This document shows, piece after piece, positions 42,427 through 53,590 of a stretch of DNA of 64,000 bases (within the stretch, counting starts at the first letter, position 1; every line of letters begins with the position of its first letter). The translations under genes and the position numbers were made by a program. Location: NCBI GenBank assembly GCA_030849075.1, contig JASAOO010003517.1:1-64000 (forward strand), given 5' to 3'. The stretch is from Zelonia costaricensis (taxonomy: Eukaryota; Euglenozoa; Kinetoplastea; Trypanosomatida; Trypanosomatidae). The notes under the pieces are model-generated. The model searched no databases and was not told the DNA's origin. It saw only the letters and a program-made list of their open reading frames with translations.

Positions 42427-45400
42427 TCGCCTCGGGAGCGCGTCGCCCCGGTGCCCACGTCCGTCACGAAGAAACGTGCAAGCCCGAAAGGGGAAAAAAA
42501 AAAGTGGGAAGGTGGCACCAGTCGTGTCCTGCTTCCGCGGTGCCCTGTCGCTCTGCGTGCCGTTCGACGTGGGACGTCGACTTCGCAGCTACGCCGCAGG
42601 CCACAGGCAAAAATAAGTTGTGGAGAGAAAAGGGGGAAACAGCGGGAGGTGACCAGCGAGAGTGGGGGGGGGGCGGTGCAAGCACGGAATCTGCGAGCAC
42701 CGAAAAGAAACAAAAAGCGACAACGAGCGACAGTGAAGACACACGCACCCCTCACGCAGAGACGGCCAGAGCACGGCGAGCACAGGGCAAGGCAAGGCAA
42801 TCAATGCAGGGAGGAAGAAGGTGAAAACAGCCAGAGGACAGTATCGGGGCGTCAAAGGAAAAGAGTGCGGCCGCCTTGAGGCGCGGCGCAGCACACCCAC
42901 AACGGCACAAGAGGGTTTTGGGGTGGAGGCAAAACGGAGCAACAACGGGAACGAAGTCGACGACGCAGCCGAATGGCGAGGCGAAAGTCGACGAGGGGGG
43001 GAATCGAAGAAACCAGCAAACAAGAAAATGTCAAGAGGGGAAGACAAGTGAGCACCCACAAACGCACACGCGCACTCGAAGAAATGTCAACCAACGTGTG
43101 CGTCGCGTGAAGCTACCGGTGCTGAGCCAGAGAGCGAGAGAGGGAGAGGGGGGATGGGAGAGGAGCGGGATCCGCAGTAGCTGCCCTCTGTCGCAGAGAC
43201 CGTCACGTGCGAACACAAAGGAGGGGAAAGAAAGAAAAGAAAAGAAAGAAGAGAGAGGACGAGGGGGGACTTGACTTGAGCTGGGAAGGGAAAACAGACA
43301 CGTCACGCCAGAACAGAGACAGAAAAGATGAACAGAACGGAGGGGAACACCACTGAGAGACGCAAACGAAAAGCTAGCACACCCACACAACGCGAAAATC
43401 AAAAGGCGAGCGAAGGGAGAGAAAGAGGGAGCACTCGGCCGCGTCCGCGGAGGGGAGAGCGAGGCGGGGGTGGGAGGGAGAGGAGGTGGAGTCGCGCACG
43501 GACACACAGACACATGCACAAGGGCAGAGTGCGCAGGTGTGAGGGGGAGGGGGGGAGGGGCGACGAGTCGGGAAGAAGTGAAGGGGGAGCGAGGCACCGA
43601 GATGCTAACGACGGTCGTGAAGAGGGGGGGGGGTTGAATGGAAGGAAAAAAAAGGAGCACGCAAGACTGTGCAAAGCGCGAGGACTCGAGGCGCAAATGG
43701 CTCGCTTGACTACTCCGCCGTGTTCCCTTCTGCTCCTTTGCGTGTTGCCTTTTTTCCCCGTTTCAAAACTCCGTGCAAGCCGGCGGCGGCAGGGCGGCGG
43801 GGGGACTGCACCAAACGTAGAGGTGGAGCGCGCCTTCCTAGGGAGGTGCGGCGGTGGGGAGGTCCGACAGCGAGCAGCGCGACGGCGGTGAGAGGGAACG
43901 GGCGAGAAGGTGAATGGGCAGGCGAAGGGGTACCGAACAGTGTGTAGAGGGAGGGAGTGACAGAAGAAGGGAACGTCTCGAATCTCAGAACGCAGAGAGC
44001 GGGAGAAGGGAAGGACAGCGATGAGCCTGCCACACACACACACACAAGCACTCGCACGAGGTGGAGAGAAAGGAGGGAGGGAGGACAGGGGCGAAGAATG
44101 GAGAAGATGAAGCACACCCGGAGCGGAAAAAAGCGGACAGAGGTGCAAGCGGGGGGGGGGGTCAGTACGTGGGAGGGGAGGTAGAACCGAAGAAACAGGA
44201 GATAAGCGGGCAGCAAACGAAAGGGGGAAAGGAAGCAACTCACACAGGCGCACACACGCAGAGAGGCTGAACAGAGCACTGTAAACTAGGGGCTGCACAG
44301 CGCCACAGACAGGGGAACAAAGAAAGCGAGAGGGCAAGCGCGGGAGAAGATATCGAAAAGGGAAAAGCAAAAGGAAGAGAAGCGTTGAAAGCCAAAGAAA
44401 AAAAGGCGAATTCTGCTTCTCTGAGAGTTCGGTTGAATTTGTTTTTTTTTTTGGTTTCTTTGTTTGTTAGTTCCCCGGTCTTTTTCTGTTTTGTTTTTGT
44501 GTGTTCTTCGTTCGGTGTATCCTTCACAACAAAAGAAAAGAAGGGGTAGAGTGGGAGAAGTCGGAGGGAGACGCGGTCGCAAGGTGGTTCGCTCTTTTTG
44601 CTTCTGCCTCGCTGTCGTTCCTCTTTCCACGTTGCTGTAAAACGAAGTGAAGTGCGAGGGAGCCACGAAGAGAAGGCAAAACCAACTCAAAGAAGCGGGC
44701 AAGGAGGGGAGATCGGGAAAAAAGAAAAAGGGAAACAAGCCCAGAAGGGAGAAGAGGGGGTGTGGGACGGCGAGGTCAGCGACAACGATGCTTAGTCTCG
44801 ATGTTGCTGTTGTTGGTTTGGGTGTTTGTCTTGCACAACGCCCGCCTTCGTCCGCTTTTTTTTGTGTGTGTGTGTGTTGTGCGGCTTGCTCCGGTTTTTT
44901 TTGAGGTTTGTTCCTCGCCGGAAGCAGGTCAACAGTGGACACGGCTTCAAAACCCGTCCTGCTCGCACACAAGCACACAGACACACAGACACAGTCGTAC
45001 AGCGGCACGCAATAGGGGGAGAGAAGAGAGAAAAGCTGGCACTGGGAAAAATACGTAAACACAAAAAGGCTGCACTGCGGGAGAGAGGTCACGCGAGCGA
45101 GGTACTCTCTTGAACGTCAGTGGCTGGGATCCGGGAAATGCACAACAAAAGAAGAGAAGCAAAGCAAAAGCAAGTGACGCGAAGACACGGGAAGAGAAAG
45201 CGTAACGGTGGCGGTGGTGAGAGTAAGTGAGGGGGAGGGGGGTGGCGTGGATGGTGGGGACGTGTGTGCGTGAGGGTGGAGAAGAAGAGCAAAGACAGGC
45301 AGGATAAGGCAAGAAACCTAAAGCAGATTGCGAGCTGAAGCTGTGGAGAGAAGGAGAGGTGCCGCCCCAGCGTGCAGGCGAGCCTCGACGGGGAGTCAGA

Positions 45401-45537
45401 GCTAAAGAAAAAAAGGAAGCGGAAGCCGCGAAAGGGACGGAGATGGGGGTGCGGACGGAGAGGGGGTGAGGGCGGCTGTACAAAACTAAAGGAGAAACAC
45501 AGGAGGCGAGGCAAGACAGCGGAGAGGAGAAGGAAAT

Positions 45538-45565
45538 CAATAGCTATATATATATACTTATATGA
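45538..45565 (+). repeat. AT-rich island with TA repeat
   Basis: ATATATATATAC followed by TTATATG lies within GC- and purine-rich spacer. It is the only clear AT island I noticed in the window. Confidence 0.75.
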
Positions 45566-48362
45566 GTGTCCACCTTTCGGTGCGGGGTAGGGATTGCGAA
45601 GACGCACGACGGGTGAAGAGACGGGTTGAGGAACAAGACACCCAGCGACAGCAGCAGCGGTGGTGAAACGGGAGAGATGGGGAAGCAAAAGGAAAAAGAC
45701 GAGCACGCACGCGAGTTGGAGGGGGGAGGAGTGGAGATGCACCAAACAGCGTAGCAGCAACGGCCCAAGAAGCAAGGAGTGAAGGAGGGGTTGGGAGGAG
45801 GAGGAGGGGGGGCAAGGAAGGAGAAGCAGCGGGGATGTGCTACGCTACCAGGGGTACCGTGCGTGCCACGGCGAGGCGAAGGACGAGGGCGGCAAGGGGG
45901 TGGGAAGTCCCGCGTGTGTGTGTGGATCGATGGACGAAGTGAAGAAGAAGAAGGACAACAGAGGGAAGAGGAGCCAGAGGCAACACGCGTGGTAATAATC
46001 CAGGTCAACAATCAGAAATAAAACAAAGGGCGAATAGTAGACCAGGGCTTCTCCACGTGCGCTTGCACCTCTTGCACTCCCTGAATAAAATTAGACACGG
46101 GGGAGAAGCGGGAGGGTGTGTGGGAAGTACCGACGGGGAGAGGCGGGGGATGAGAGGCAGCAGCAGCGGCAGCGGCGGCGGCACGGGCCCACGAGCGGTG
46201 GCAGAGGCGAGGGTGGTGAGAAAACGGAAGCACGCACGCACGCAGAGCCACCGAGGGATGGACAGAAAAGGTCGACGGGGGGAGGGGAAAGGGGGGGGGC
46301 AGCACGGAGGAGGGAAGTTTTGGAAACGTAGGCAAGGGGGTAACAAAGCCAGAAGGCACGACAAACGTACAAAGCGAAGCACGGTACAACACGGTGAGGA
46401 GAGGGCGGTTGATGGAACCCCACAGCCTCGACCAACTTGGAGAAGGGTGAACACAAAAAGAGAAAACGGAAAGAGACGCCACGTGGCAGAAGGGAGGAGG
46501 AGGAGGAGGAGGGGAAAGCGAGTGGACCCAGGTGAAGGCAAAGAGCAAAGACAAGCACGGAGGCGCAGACACAGAGCCGGCAACAGGACGGCCTAGCTTA
46601 CTCACAACGGAGCGCAAGTGGGGAAAGGGGGGAGGAATATGCAGTCCGTGAGCGAGAGCAAGCCAGGTGCGATGCTGCTGAAGTGAGGCCGGGCGGGTGA
46701 GGGGGGTGGGGGGAGACTGACGAACGTGCTCGGAGTACCAAACCGTAGTAATGTTGAACCAGAAAGAGAAGGGGAAAAGAAAAGGGTCAACTTCGGCACA
46801 CGACACACGCAGACGCCGCGCACGCAAACAACCGTGCACACAAGGATGCAGCAACGTACGTACAGACAATACGCACCGACAAAGAGACAAAGGCGCCGTC
46901 ACACACACGCGCGCACGGCACGGCGCACAAATCCGGAATCCGAGCAGAGACAGCGAAATCAGCGACGCCCGACAGGCAACGCAGAAACAGAAACACAAAT
47001 GAGCGGCAGCAGGCGATGCCGACTTGCCGCGAGCACACACAAACACACACGCACACAAGCAAAACACAGGCCGAAGGGACTCGGTCGTGCGTCGCACAGA
47101 GGGGCTTCACACGTAGGCAGCCACCGACACACACACACACACGCACTCAGACAGTCACAGAGAGAAAGAGGGGGAGGGAGAGAAGGAGAGAGAGAGACGA
47201 GCTCTGCGCCGAGTCACAAGCCAAGCCCTTCTGAGAAGGATGTGTTGAGGGAACACTGTTGTCGGGAGGGAGAAAGGGAAAATGGGGGTGACGCAGGAGG
47301 GTTGAGGAGGGTGCAAATAAGGCAGTCAAGAAGTCGGTTCAGCGAAGCGGGTTCTCTTTTTTTTCTTGACCAGCGCACGGTGTGGGCCGCGTGAGGAGGT
47401 GAGGAAGGAGGGGAGGTGAGGAGGGGGGGGGCGACGTGAGCAATCGGGTAAGCACCTTGCAAGGTAGGCAGTGAAGCGAAGTGCACGAGAGAAAGGAAGA
47501 CGAGTTGAAACGAGAAAAGAAGGAGGGAGAGTGCTGCTCTACCACACACGGAGACACACAGGTGTAGGGGGAGAGGGCCGAGTAAAGCAATACGTATGTG
47601 TATGTGTATGTGCGTGTGTGTGTGTTGGTGTCTCTGTGGAGAAGGTGAGAAGCTGGAGAGACGGCGCGCACGGAATCGGGGTCGTGGAAAGACGGAGAAG
47701 GGGGCGCTGAGGGACAAAAGCGGGAAAGGGAGGAGGAGGAAGGAAAAGAAAAGAGAGAAGGGCAAAAGAGGGGTCACACGCAAAAGGCAGCACAACCGAG
47801 AAGAAATGCGGAGAGTCCAAAGATGGGAAGCAGAGGAGAGGGGAGGAGAAGGGGGGGAGCAGCAGCGACGGCGGCACCACAGACTTTGGCGGGAGGGAGG
47901 GCGGGTGACAAGGAAGTAGAGAGCAGGGCACAAGAATGACGGCGGAGCACAAGGAAAGGGCAGGTGCGTGTTTGTGTATGTGTGTCTCTGTGTGTGTGTG
48001 TGATGGCGTGCTGAGCACACACCAAAAAAACCGCAAAGCAGAGTGCAAAACACGCGCGCGCTTTGTCTGTCGATGTGTGCGTCGGTGTGTGCGTTTGTGT
48101 ACGTCTGTGCGCCTTCACCTGTCTCTCACCGCGTCGAATGTGGGGTGACGGAGCTGATGGAAATCTGCTGATGCCTTCACCTATCACTTTTCCTTCCTCT
48201 TCTCTCCTCTGGTGCTCGGCTATTGCGTGTGCGTGCGTGAGCGTGTCGGCGAAGTGGAGCTTGTTGCGCCTTCTTGATACCAGCAGGTGCACCCGGCTGT
48301 GGTGTTGGACCGAGGTGTGCGTGCAGGCGCGTCGACTTGTGAGCTCGAGTCGCGCGAACACT

Positions 48363-48363
<1 letters not shown>

Positions 48364-48401
<38 letters not shown>
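48364..48401 (+). repeat. (CA)19 dinucleotide tract
   Basis: A pure CA run, the second longest in the window, sits in the middle of a gene-free spacer. Confidence 0.9.
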
Positions 48402-48402
<1 letters not shown>

Positions 48403-50507
48403 ACAGGAACACCTTCGCAGGCACGGCGCACAAGACAAAGTGAAACAGAAAGAGTCACGGGCCGAAGGAAAGAAGCGGGAGGGAAAAGAAAAAGGAAGCG
48501 AAATGCGCGGCGTACCTCGCGGGAGAAAGGAGCAAAGCAGAAAGCCAGAGAAGACGCGCTTTGAGGCACCCGCGGAGCACGACGTCAACGCGTGCCGTGA
48601 CGTTCGCTGTCGGCGTGGTTGGTGTGGAGAAACAAGAAAGGGGAAAAGGAAAGTGGGGTGGAATGTGAACAGCTGTCCCAGCACGTGTGGAGGGTTCTTT
48701 TCGTGTTTGTGGCAACTCGACGACCTGGTCCTTCGACTCCTCCCAGCAGCTATCCTGCTTGACGGTGTTCACTAGCTTGCTCGTGCGCTGGCGCTGAGGC
48801 CGGATACGCGTCGTCTCTGATTCTTGAGTCTACGTGTGTGTTTGTGCGTGCGTGTGTGTGTCGCTCTCCCTCGTAAGCCGCCTTCTGTTTTTTTTTTTTT
48901 GCGGAATGAGGTAGCGCGCGTCTGCGCGTGGGCTGAGAAAAACGAGAACAGCAGCACACAAACAGAAAAGGAAGCGGACTGAAGAACGGACGATGGCGTG
49001 CGGCGCTGGAGGAGAGCGGCGCGACGGAGACAGAGCGAGGAGCAGACAGGGAGACGGTGGGTGAGTGGTGATGCGAGACGACGCGTCCGAGGAAGGAACA
49101 CTACCTGCTGGAGCGCGACGGGGGGGGGGCGGCCAGGAAGCGAAGAGAGGAAAAGACACAGAACAGAAAGAGAAGCGAAGTCGAGAGAGAACAAGAACGG
49201 AAGGAAGCCAGTCAAACAGAAAGGGAAGAGAGCGAGGGAAAGAGCGAGGGCGCGCAAAACCAAGATATTGAAGAGAAGAAGGGGTGGAAAACGTAAATAA
49301 CAAACAGCAGAAACAGACTCAGACGACGAGGGGGACGGGGGAGCTTGACGACGCCCGTCGCAGACGCAGAGAGGCACGAACGCACACTTGTGCACAGACA
49401 CACACACACACACTCACACACACCAAATACGGAAAGAAAGAAAAGGAGGGAAACAGAAACACGGGTCAACAAGAAAACAGAACTCAGGTGAAGAAGAGCA
49501 GAAAGAAAAGGAAACAGCGGTGTAAAGATGAGCGAAGGGAAGCAGCACCACAGACAGTGACGCACGTACGCACACGCGCACTGAGGGAGACGTACGACAC
49601 GGGAATCAAGTACAGAAACCGAAGCGAAGAGTCGCAAGGAAACGAGAACAAACCTTCCAACAGCAAAGCACCGCGAAGCGTATGGCAAGCAAAGGGCCAC
49701 ACGTACGCCGAGGTAAGCAGGGCAGAAGGGAGGGGGGCTACGGGGCAAGTGGGCGGACGGGGCTGGGGTGCGAAGAGAAGAGGAACGTTGGAGAGTCGCG
49801 CAGCAACGCGGGCGGCGAGCGTCGTGTGGCAGGCGAGACGGGTGGGGAGTGGCAACGTGATCGAGCACACCAGCACCGAGACGGCACGGAGGGGGGACAG
49901 AGAAAAGAAAAACCCCACACGCGGAGGAAAAGAGGAGTGTGCCCTTTTGGCGCTCCGTGTGTGGGTTCTGTTTCTCGCTCCTTCGCGTGTTCTCTGGTGA
50001 TCGTGAGCCGTTTAGGATCACCCCACTGCACCAGCTCGTGCTCGGCTCTTCACACGTGGGGAGGGGCGGGGGGGAAGCGGCTGCGCACTAAAAGGAGAAG
50101 AGGGGTTTGAAACGAGGAGAAGTGAAAAAAAACACGGAAGGGGAAAGGTAAAGAGTGACACGGCGGCACGCAGACCCAGAAAAACTGAAAACAGAAAGAC
50201 GGAGAGAGTCAGCAACAGAAACGAGCCGTCAAAACGTGAGCACACGTAACGCGTGTGCGGTGTGAAGGGGAGGGGGGGCAGTTGGTGTTAAGGCAGAGTA
50301 AAGCGGGAAGATATATCGAGGAGAAAGGCGCGAGAGCAAGCGCCAAGAGTAACGTCAGTCCTACGAACAAAAAGGAAAGAAAAAAAGAAAGCACGCCGGG
50401 CTACAGCGCGTCGTGCTTTCTTTTCTTCTTTGTTTTTTTTTCTTTGCTGACGAGCTGTGGTGTTTGAGCGAGTGGAAAAACGCGCGAGCAAGTCTGGCGG
50501 AGCTGGC

Positions 50508-50534
50508 GTGTGTGTGTGTGTGTGTGTGTGTGTG
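50508..50534 (+). repeat. (GT)13 dinucleotide tract
   Basis: A pure GT run on the + strand inside the 9.5-kb spacer, opposite in orientation to most CA tracts nearby. Confidence 0.9.
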
Positions 50535-51888
50535 AGCGACACAAGCCAAACACGCTGCCAAACAAGCGCGGTCGCGTTGCCGCTCGTCTGTCTCGGCCAC
50601 CTCGTGGTGCCTTTCCTTGGCTTTGCTAACTTGCGCTTCTCTGGACGCGTGGATGTGGCTGGGTCTGTGGATGGGTGTTCTTGCGCACTGGTGGGCAGCT
50701 TGAGGAGGGAAGAAAGCTGCTTGAACCTGACCGTGACCTTCACTCACGGAGATGGGGAAGGATGAGGCTGGTCCTGACGTGTGACTGTGTGGAGATGTCA
50801 AGGCACGTAGAGCGGTCGCGTCGTGTCTTCACTTTAATGCCTCTCTCTTTCTTCTCACTGCGCGGCGCGTGCAACGGCGCTGGTGTGGTCGGATTCCTGT
50901 TGTACCGGACGGCGTGAGGTGGGAAGAGTGAGGGGGGGGAGGTGTCGCGACGGAGGGGGGCGTGCGCGTGGACACGCGTGGATGCGTATGTATCGTGAAT
51001 TTCTTTTTTTTCTTCTCGCTGTCGCTCTTGCGCAGGCGTTTTGCTTTTTCTGCTCTTCGTGTGAATGGTTTGGGTTCTTTCTTTTTTTTCTTTCCTTAGT
51101 GCACGACTGGCGAGGTGTGGGGTGTGCGGCGGGGAGGGGGGCGGGGGTGGAGGAAGAAGTACGGGGAAAGAGAGCATCGAGGAGGCGAGACCAGGGTGGT
51201 GCGTGTGTTCATCACCAACGCCGATTCGAAAACGGGGGGAAAGGGATGACGAGATGGAGAACCGTAGGGGAGGGGGGCTGTGCAGAGGAAGTCACGGCTT
51301 GACACGCCCTATTATGTGCACGTGTGCATTGGCGCACGTACTTTGGCCGTGTGTCTGGAGTCCCACGAGGCAGTAAGGGTGGTGCCGCTCTACAACACTC
51401 GACAAGTGTCCCGCAGCGCGAGTGCGCACACACTTGACTGCGGCACAACGACCGTGTCTCTCGTCTTGGGCAGGCGTCGGGGCAGACACCCACGCCCACG
51501 AGTACAGGTGCACACGGAACAGTCATGAAACCGGCCTCCTGGTGCCCTATAGTCGTTGCTGACTGGGTGCGTGTGTCATACTGTTTCCTCTTTCTTCTAC
51601 CGCTGCGAGGCGGATGAGGCGTGCCGGTCACCTGACAGAGAGGAGCCGAGCCGCGTGCAGGAAGGAGGGAGGGAGGTGGACGGGGGGGGCCATAGAGGAT
51701 GGCCGCCACTACCTGTACATCGTCAACAGCACCACCACCACTACCAGCAACGTCACACACTCACACAAACACACACGCAGCGCGCATACCAGAAGTCTGA
51801 CTGCGCCGAAGGCCCACTCCATCCTTCCTTCCTCCTTTACGGAAGGCGGCGCCACAATAGTCTGGCGAGTGCGCATGTGTTTGCGTGT

Positions 51889-52545
51889 CTACAAATTCAT
51901 GCGTCCATCGCGCTGCAGCACTTCGTCTTCCTCCGCCTCCATGCGGGCAACCACGATAGACTCGACAAGCTTGTCGAAGGCCGCCTTGAAGTTGTCGCTG
52001 TGGTAGTCAAGCGACGTCTCGAGCACCTTGACCTTCTCCAGGCCCTTCGGCATCGGCGGCATCGCCTCGCCCGCCGCGTTGGTCGGCGGGGTCGAGTGGT
52101 GCGCAAACACAAGGCAGTGCTTGTCCGGCACGCGGACGGCGAAGTTGCCAATGGCGTCCAGCTCCGACTGGTTGATGGCGAACGTCTTGTGCCACAGCGA
52201 CAGCTCCTTTTCCCCGTTCTTCACCGCTGGGTTGAAGACGAAGATAATGCCGTCCGCCTTGTTCGCGACGGCGGGCCAGCCGGCCTGATGCTTGCTGTTC
52301 CCGCTAAGATCCCAGATCTGCACCACCACGCGCTTCGTTTTGGCATCTCCGCCGGAGAAGACAACGCGGCGGTCCGTCAGGCTCGTCGAGTCGAGCTCGA
52401 TCTCCGTCTCCACAATCCGCAGCGGGCTCGTCTCGTAGTACTTGCTCGTCGGCGTCTCACGGGTGCCGCACAGGAAGTTGGTGATGGTCGTCTTCCCGCT
52501 CTTGGTCGGGCCCACCACGAGCAGCTTGATCTTCTCCTCCGACAT
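51889..52545 (-). CDS. IFT22: Intraflagellar transport protein 22 (RABL5-like small GTPase)
   Basis: This 218-residue Rab-like protein belongs to the RABL5/IFT22 family, a component of the IFT-B complex that moves in the flagellum. It begins EKIKLLVVGPTKSGKTTI, with the P-loop GPTKSGKT at 12-19. The G3 position reads WDLSG (78-82), where Rabs have WDTAG. The strand that would carry NKxD reads CLVFAHHS (144-151), so canonical guanine specificity residues are absent, as I recall for other members. There is no C-terminal prenylation cysteine (it ends RMNL). The ATG at 52545 lies 30 nt below a very strong acceptor (AG at 52576-52577 after a T13 tract). The frame continues open above the ATG, but that part lies beyond the acceptor. 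The stop is TAG. The family has a known flagellar role in Trypanosoma brucei. Confidence 0.94.
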   Translation of the reverse strand: MSEEKIKLLVVGPTKSGKTTITNFLCGTRETPTSKYYETSPLRIVETEIELDSTSLTDRRVVFSGGDAKTKRVVVQIWDLSGNSKHQAGWPAVANKADGIIFVFNPAVKNGEKELSLWHKTFAINQSELDAIGNFAVRVPDKHCLVFAHHSTPPTNAAGEAMPPMPKGLEKVKVLETSLDYHSDNFKAAFDKLVESIVVARMEAEEDEVLQRDGRMNL

Positions 52546-52575
52546 GGGCTGCACGCACGCGTGAAGTGATGCCGG

Positions 52576-52607
52576 CTGAAAAAAAAAAAAAGAAAGCGAA
52601 ACCGAAG
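52576..52607 (-). promoter_or_regulatory. Strong spliced-leader acceptor for IFT22
   Basis: On the minus strand CTTCGGTTTCGCTTTC is followed by a run of about 13 T, then CAG with the AG at 52577-52576. This is the cleanest trans-splice signal in the window and leaves a 30-nt leader. Confidence 0.8.
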
Positions 52608-53590
52608 TAACCGGCAAAAAGTGGTGCGGAGTGGTGTTGTGTAGAGCGAGGAGCAGGTGTGCGCCGGGAGAGGGAGAGGAGGACGGCGCGGCAGAGAAGA
52701 CGCGATGAGGCGCTGTGTGTGTGTATGTGTGTGTGGGTGGGTGGGTGGGTGAGCGCGTGAACAGAGGGTCGACAGGGGGTGCGAGGGGACGCCACGGGGG
52801 AGAGATGAGCGGACAAGCGCAGAAAGAGAGTTGGACAGACGCAGACGCAAGTGGAGGAGGAAGGCGACTTATCCGTGGCCCTTGGCGAAGCGTCGGTGCA
52901 AGAAAGGATGGTGCGCAGCGCACGGGCCGTCGTCGCGACGATGCCGTTCCACGATGTCTACGTAGTCAGGCGTTGACGCCCGTACGAACGCGATGGCCAA
53001 AAACCGCACAAGAGGTGCCCATACATTTCTTGCGTCCTCGCTGCTATCGCTGCCTTGCGTCGCAGTGAGTTCCTTCACCTCCTTCCGATCATGCACCACC
53101 AACGGTGGTCCCGTACGACACGCAAGGCAGCAAAACGAGAACGCAGTTGATCGAGGCTTACGCGCGCGCGCCCACACACACGCAACGTGCAAAGCCCGTG
53201 CACCACCCTTCGGAGAGACGCAGTCCCACACGCCGCACCCGTCGAGGACTCGAGGATCCTGGCACGTGAACATCGGGAAGTACGACGATGTGCCGTTGGG
53301 TGTTGGTATACGTGCGAGCGGGTGGCACCAAGGAGGGGGGAGGGAGGAGGGGCGGGGAGGCAGTTAGCAGCAGCGCGTTCATGTACATCCTTCACAGCAA
53401 ACCCACTGTGAAATCGAAGAGGAAGGAGAGGGGGGTTCAAGGGTCTGCTGTGCGGCTCCATTGCAGCAGCTTTTCCGCTGTTGTTCCTCTTCCTCTTTTC
53501 GAAAGGGAAGAAAACGAGCTAGCGGGCATTAGACACCAAACAGAGAAAAAAGAAGAAAAGAGTGGTGCAGCGCGGCGGCTCACTTCGGGC
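52608..53590. other. Spacer between IFT22 and the coiled-coil gene
   Basis: This is the shortest spacer in the window, about 1 kb. It holds short GT/GTGG repeats at 52714-52752 and a minus-strand ATG frame at 52869-53273 (134 codons) that has no coding bias or recognisable motif. It should contain the 3' UTR of the 1394-residue gene. Confidence 0.55.

Larger units (their letters stand above)
42427..51888. other. Very long gene-free spacer (9.5 kb)
   Basis: No gene is supported. The + strand is purine-rich with G runs. Simple repeats include (GGA)7 at 46492-46513, a CA tract at 48364-48401 (about 19 units) and (GT)13 at 50508-50534. An AT-rich island with a TA repeat lies at 45538-45565. Long minus-strand frames such as 43399-44370 and 46012-47097 are Ser/Leu/Pro/Phe/Cys-rich products of C/T-rich sequence. 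A patch at about 51290-51560 is compositionally balanced and may belong to the IFT22 3' UTR. Confidence 0.6.

Noticed and set aside
43399..44370. 323-codon minus-strand frame
   Set aside because: Same Ser/Pro/Leu/Phe composition as other spacer frames, with a competing frame open over the same stretch.
46012..47097. 361-codon minus-strand frame
   Set aside because: Cys/Val/Ser/Pro-rich, repeat-driven and without recognisable motifs.
52869..53273. 134-codon ATG frame between IFT22 and the coiled-coil gene
   Set aside because: No motif, no coding bias and no clear splice acceptor. It lies where the 3' UTR of the upstream gene is expected. A small protein cannot be fully excluded.
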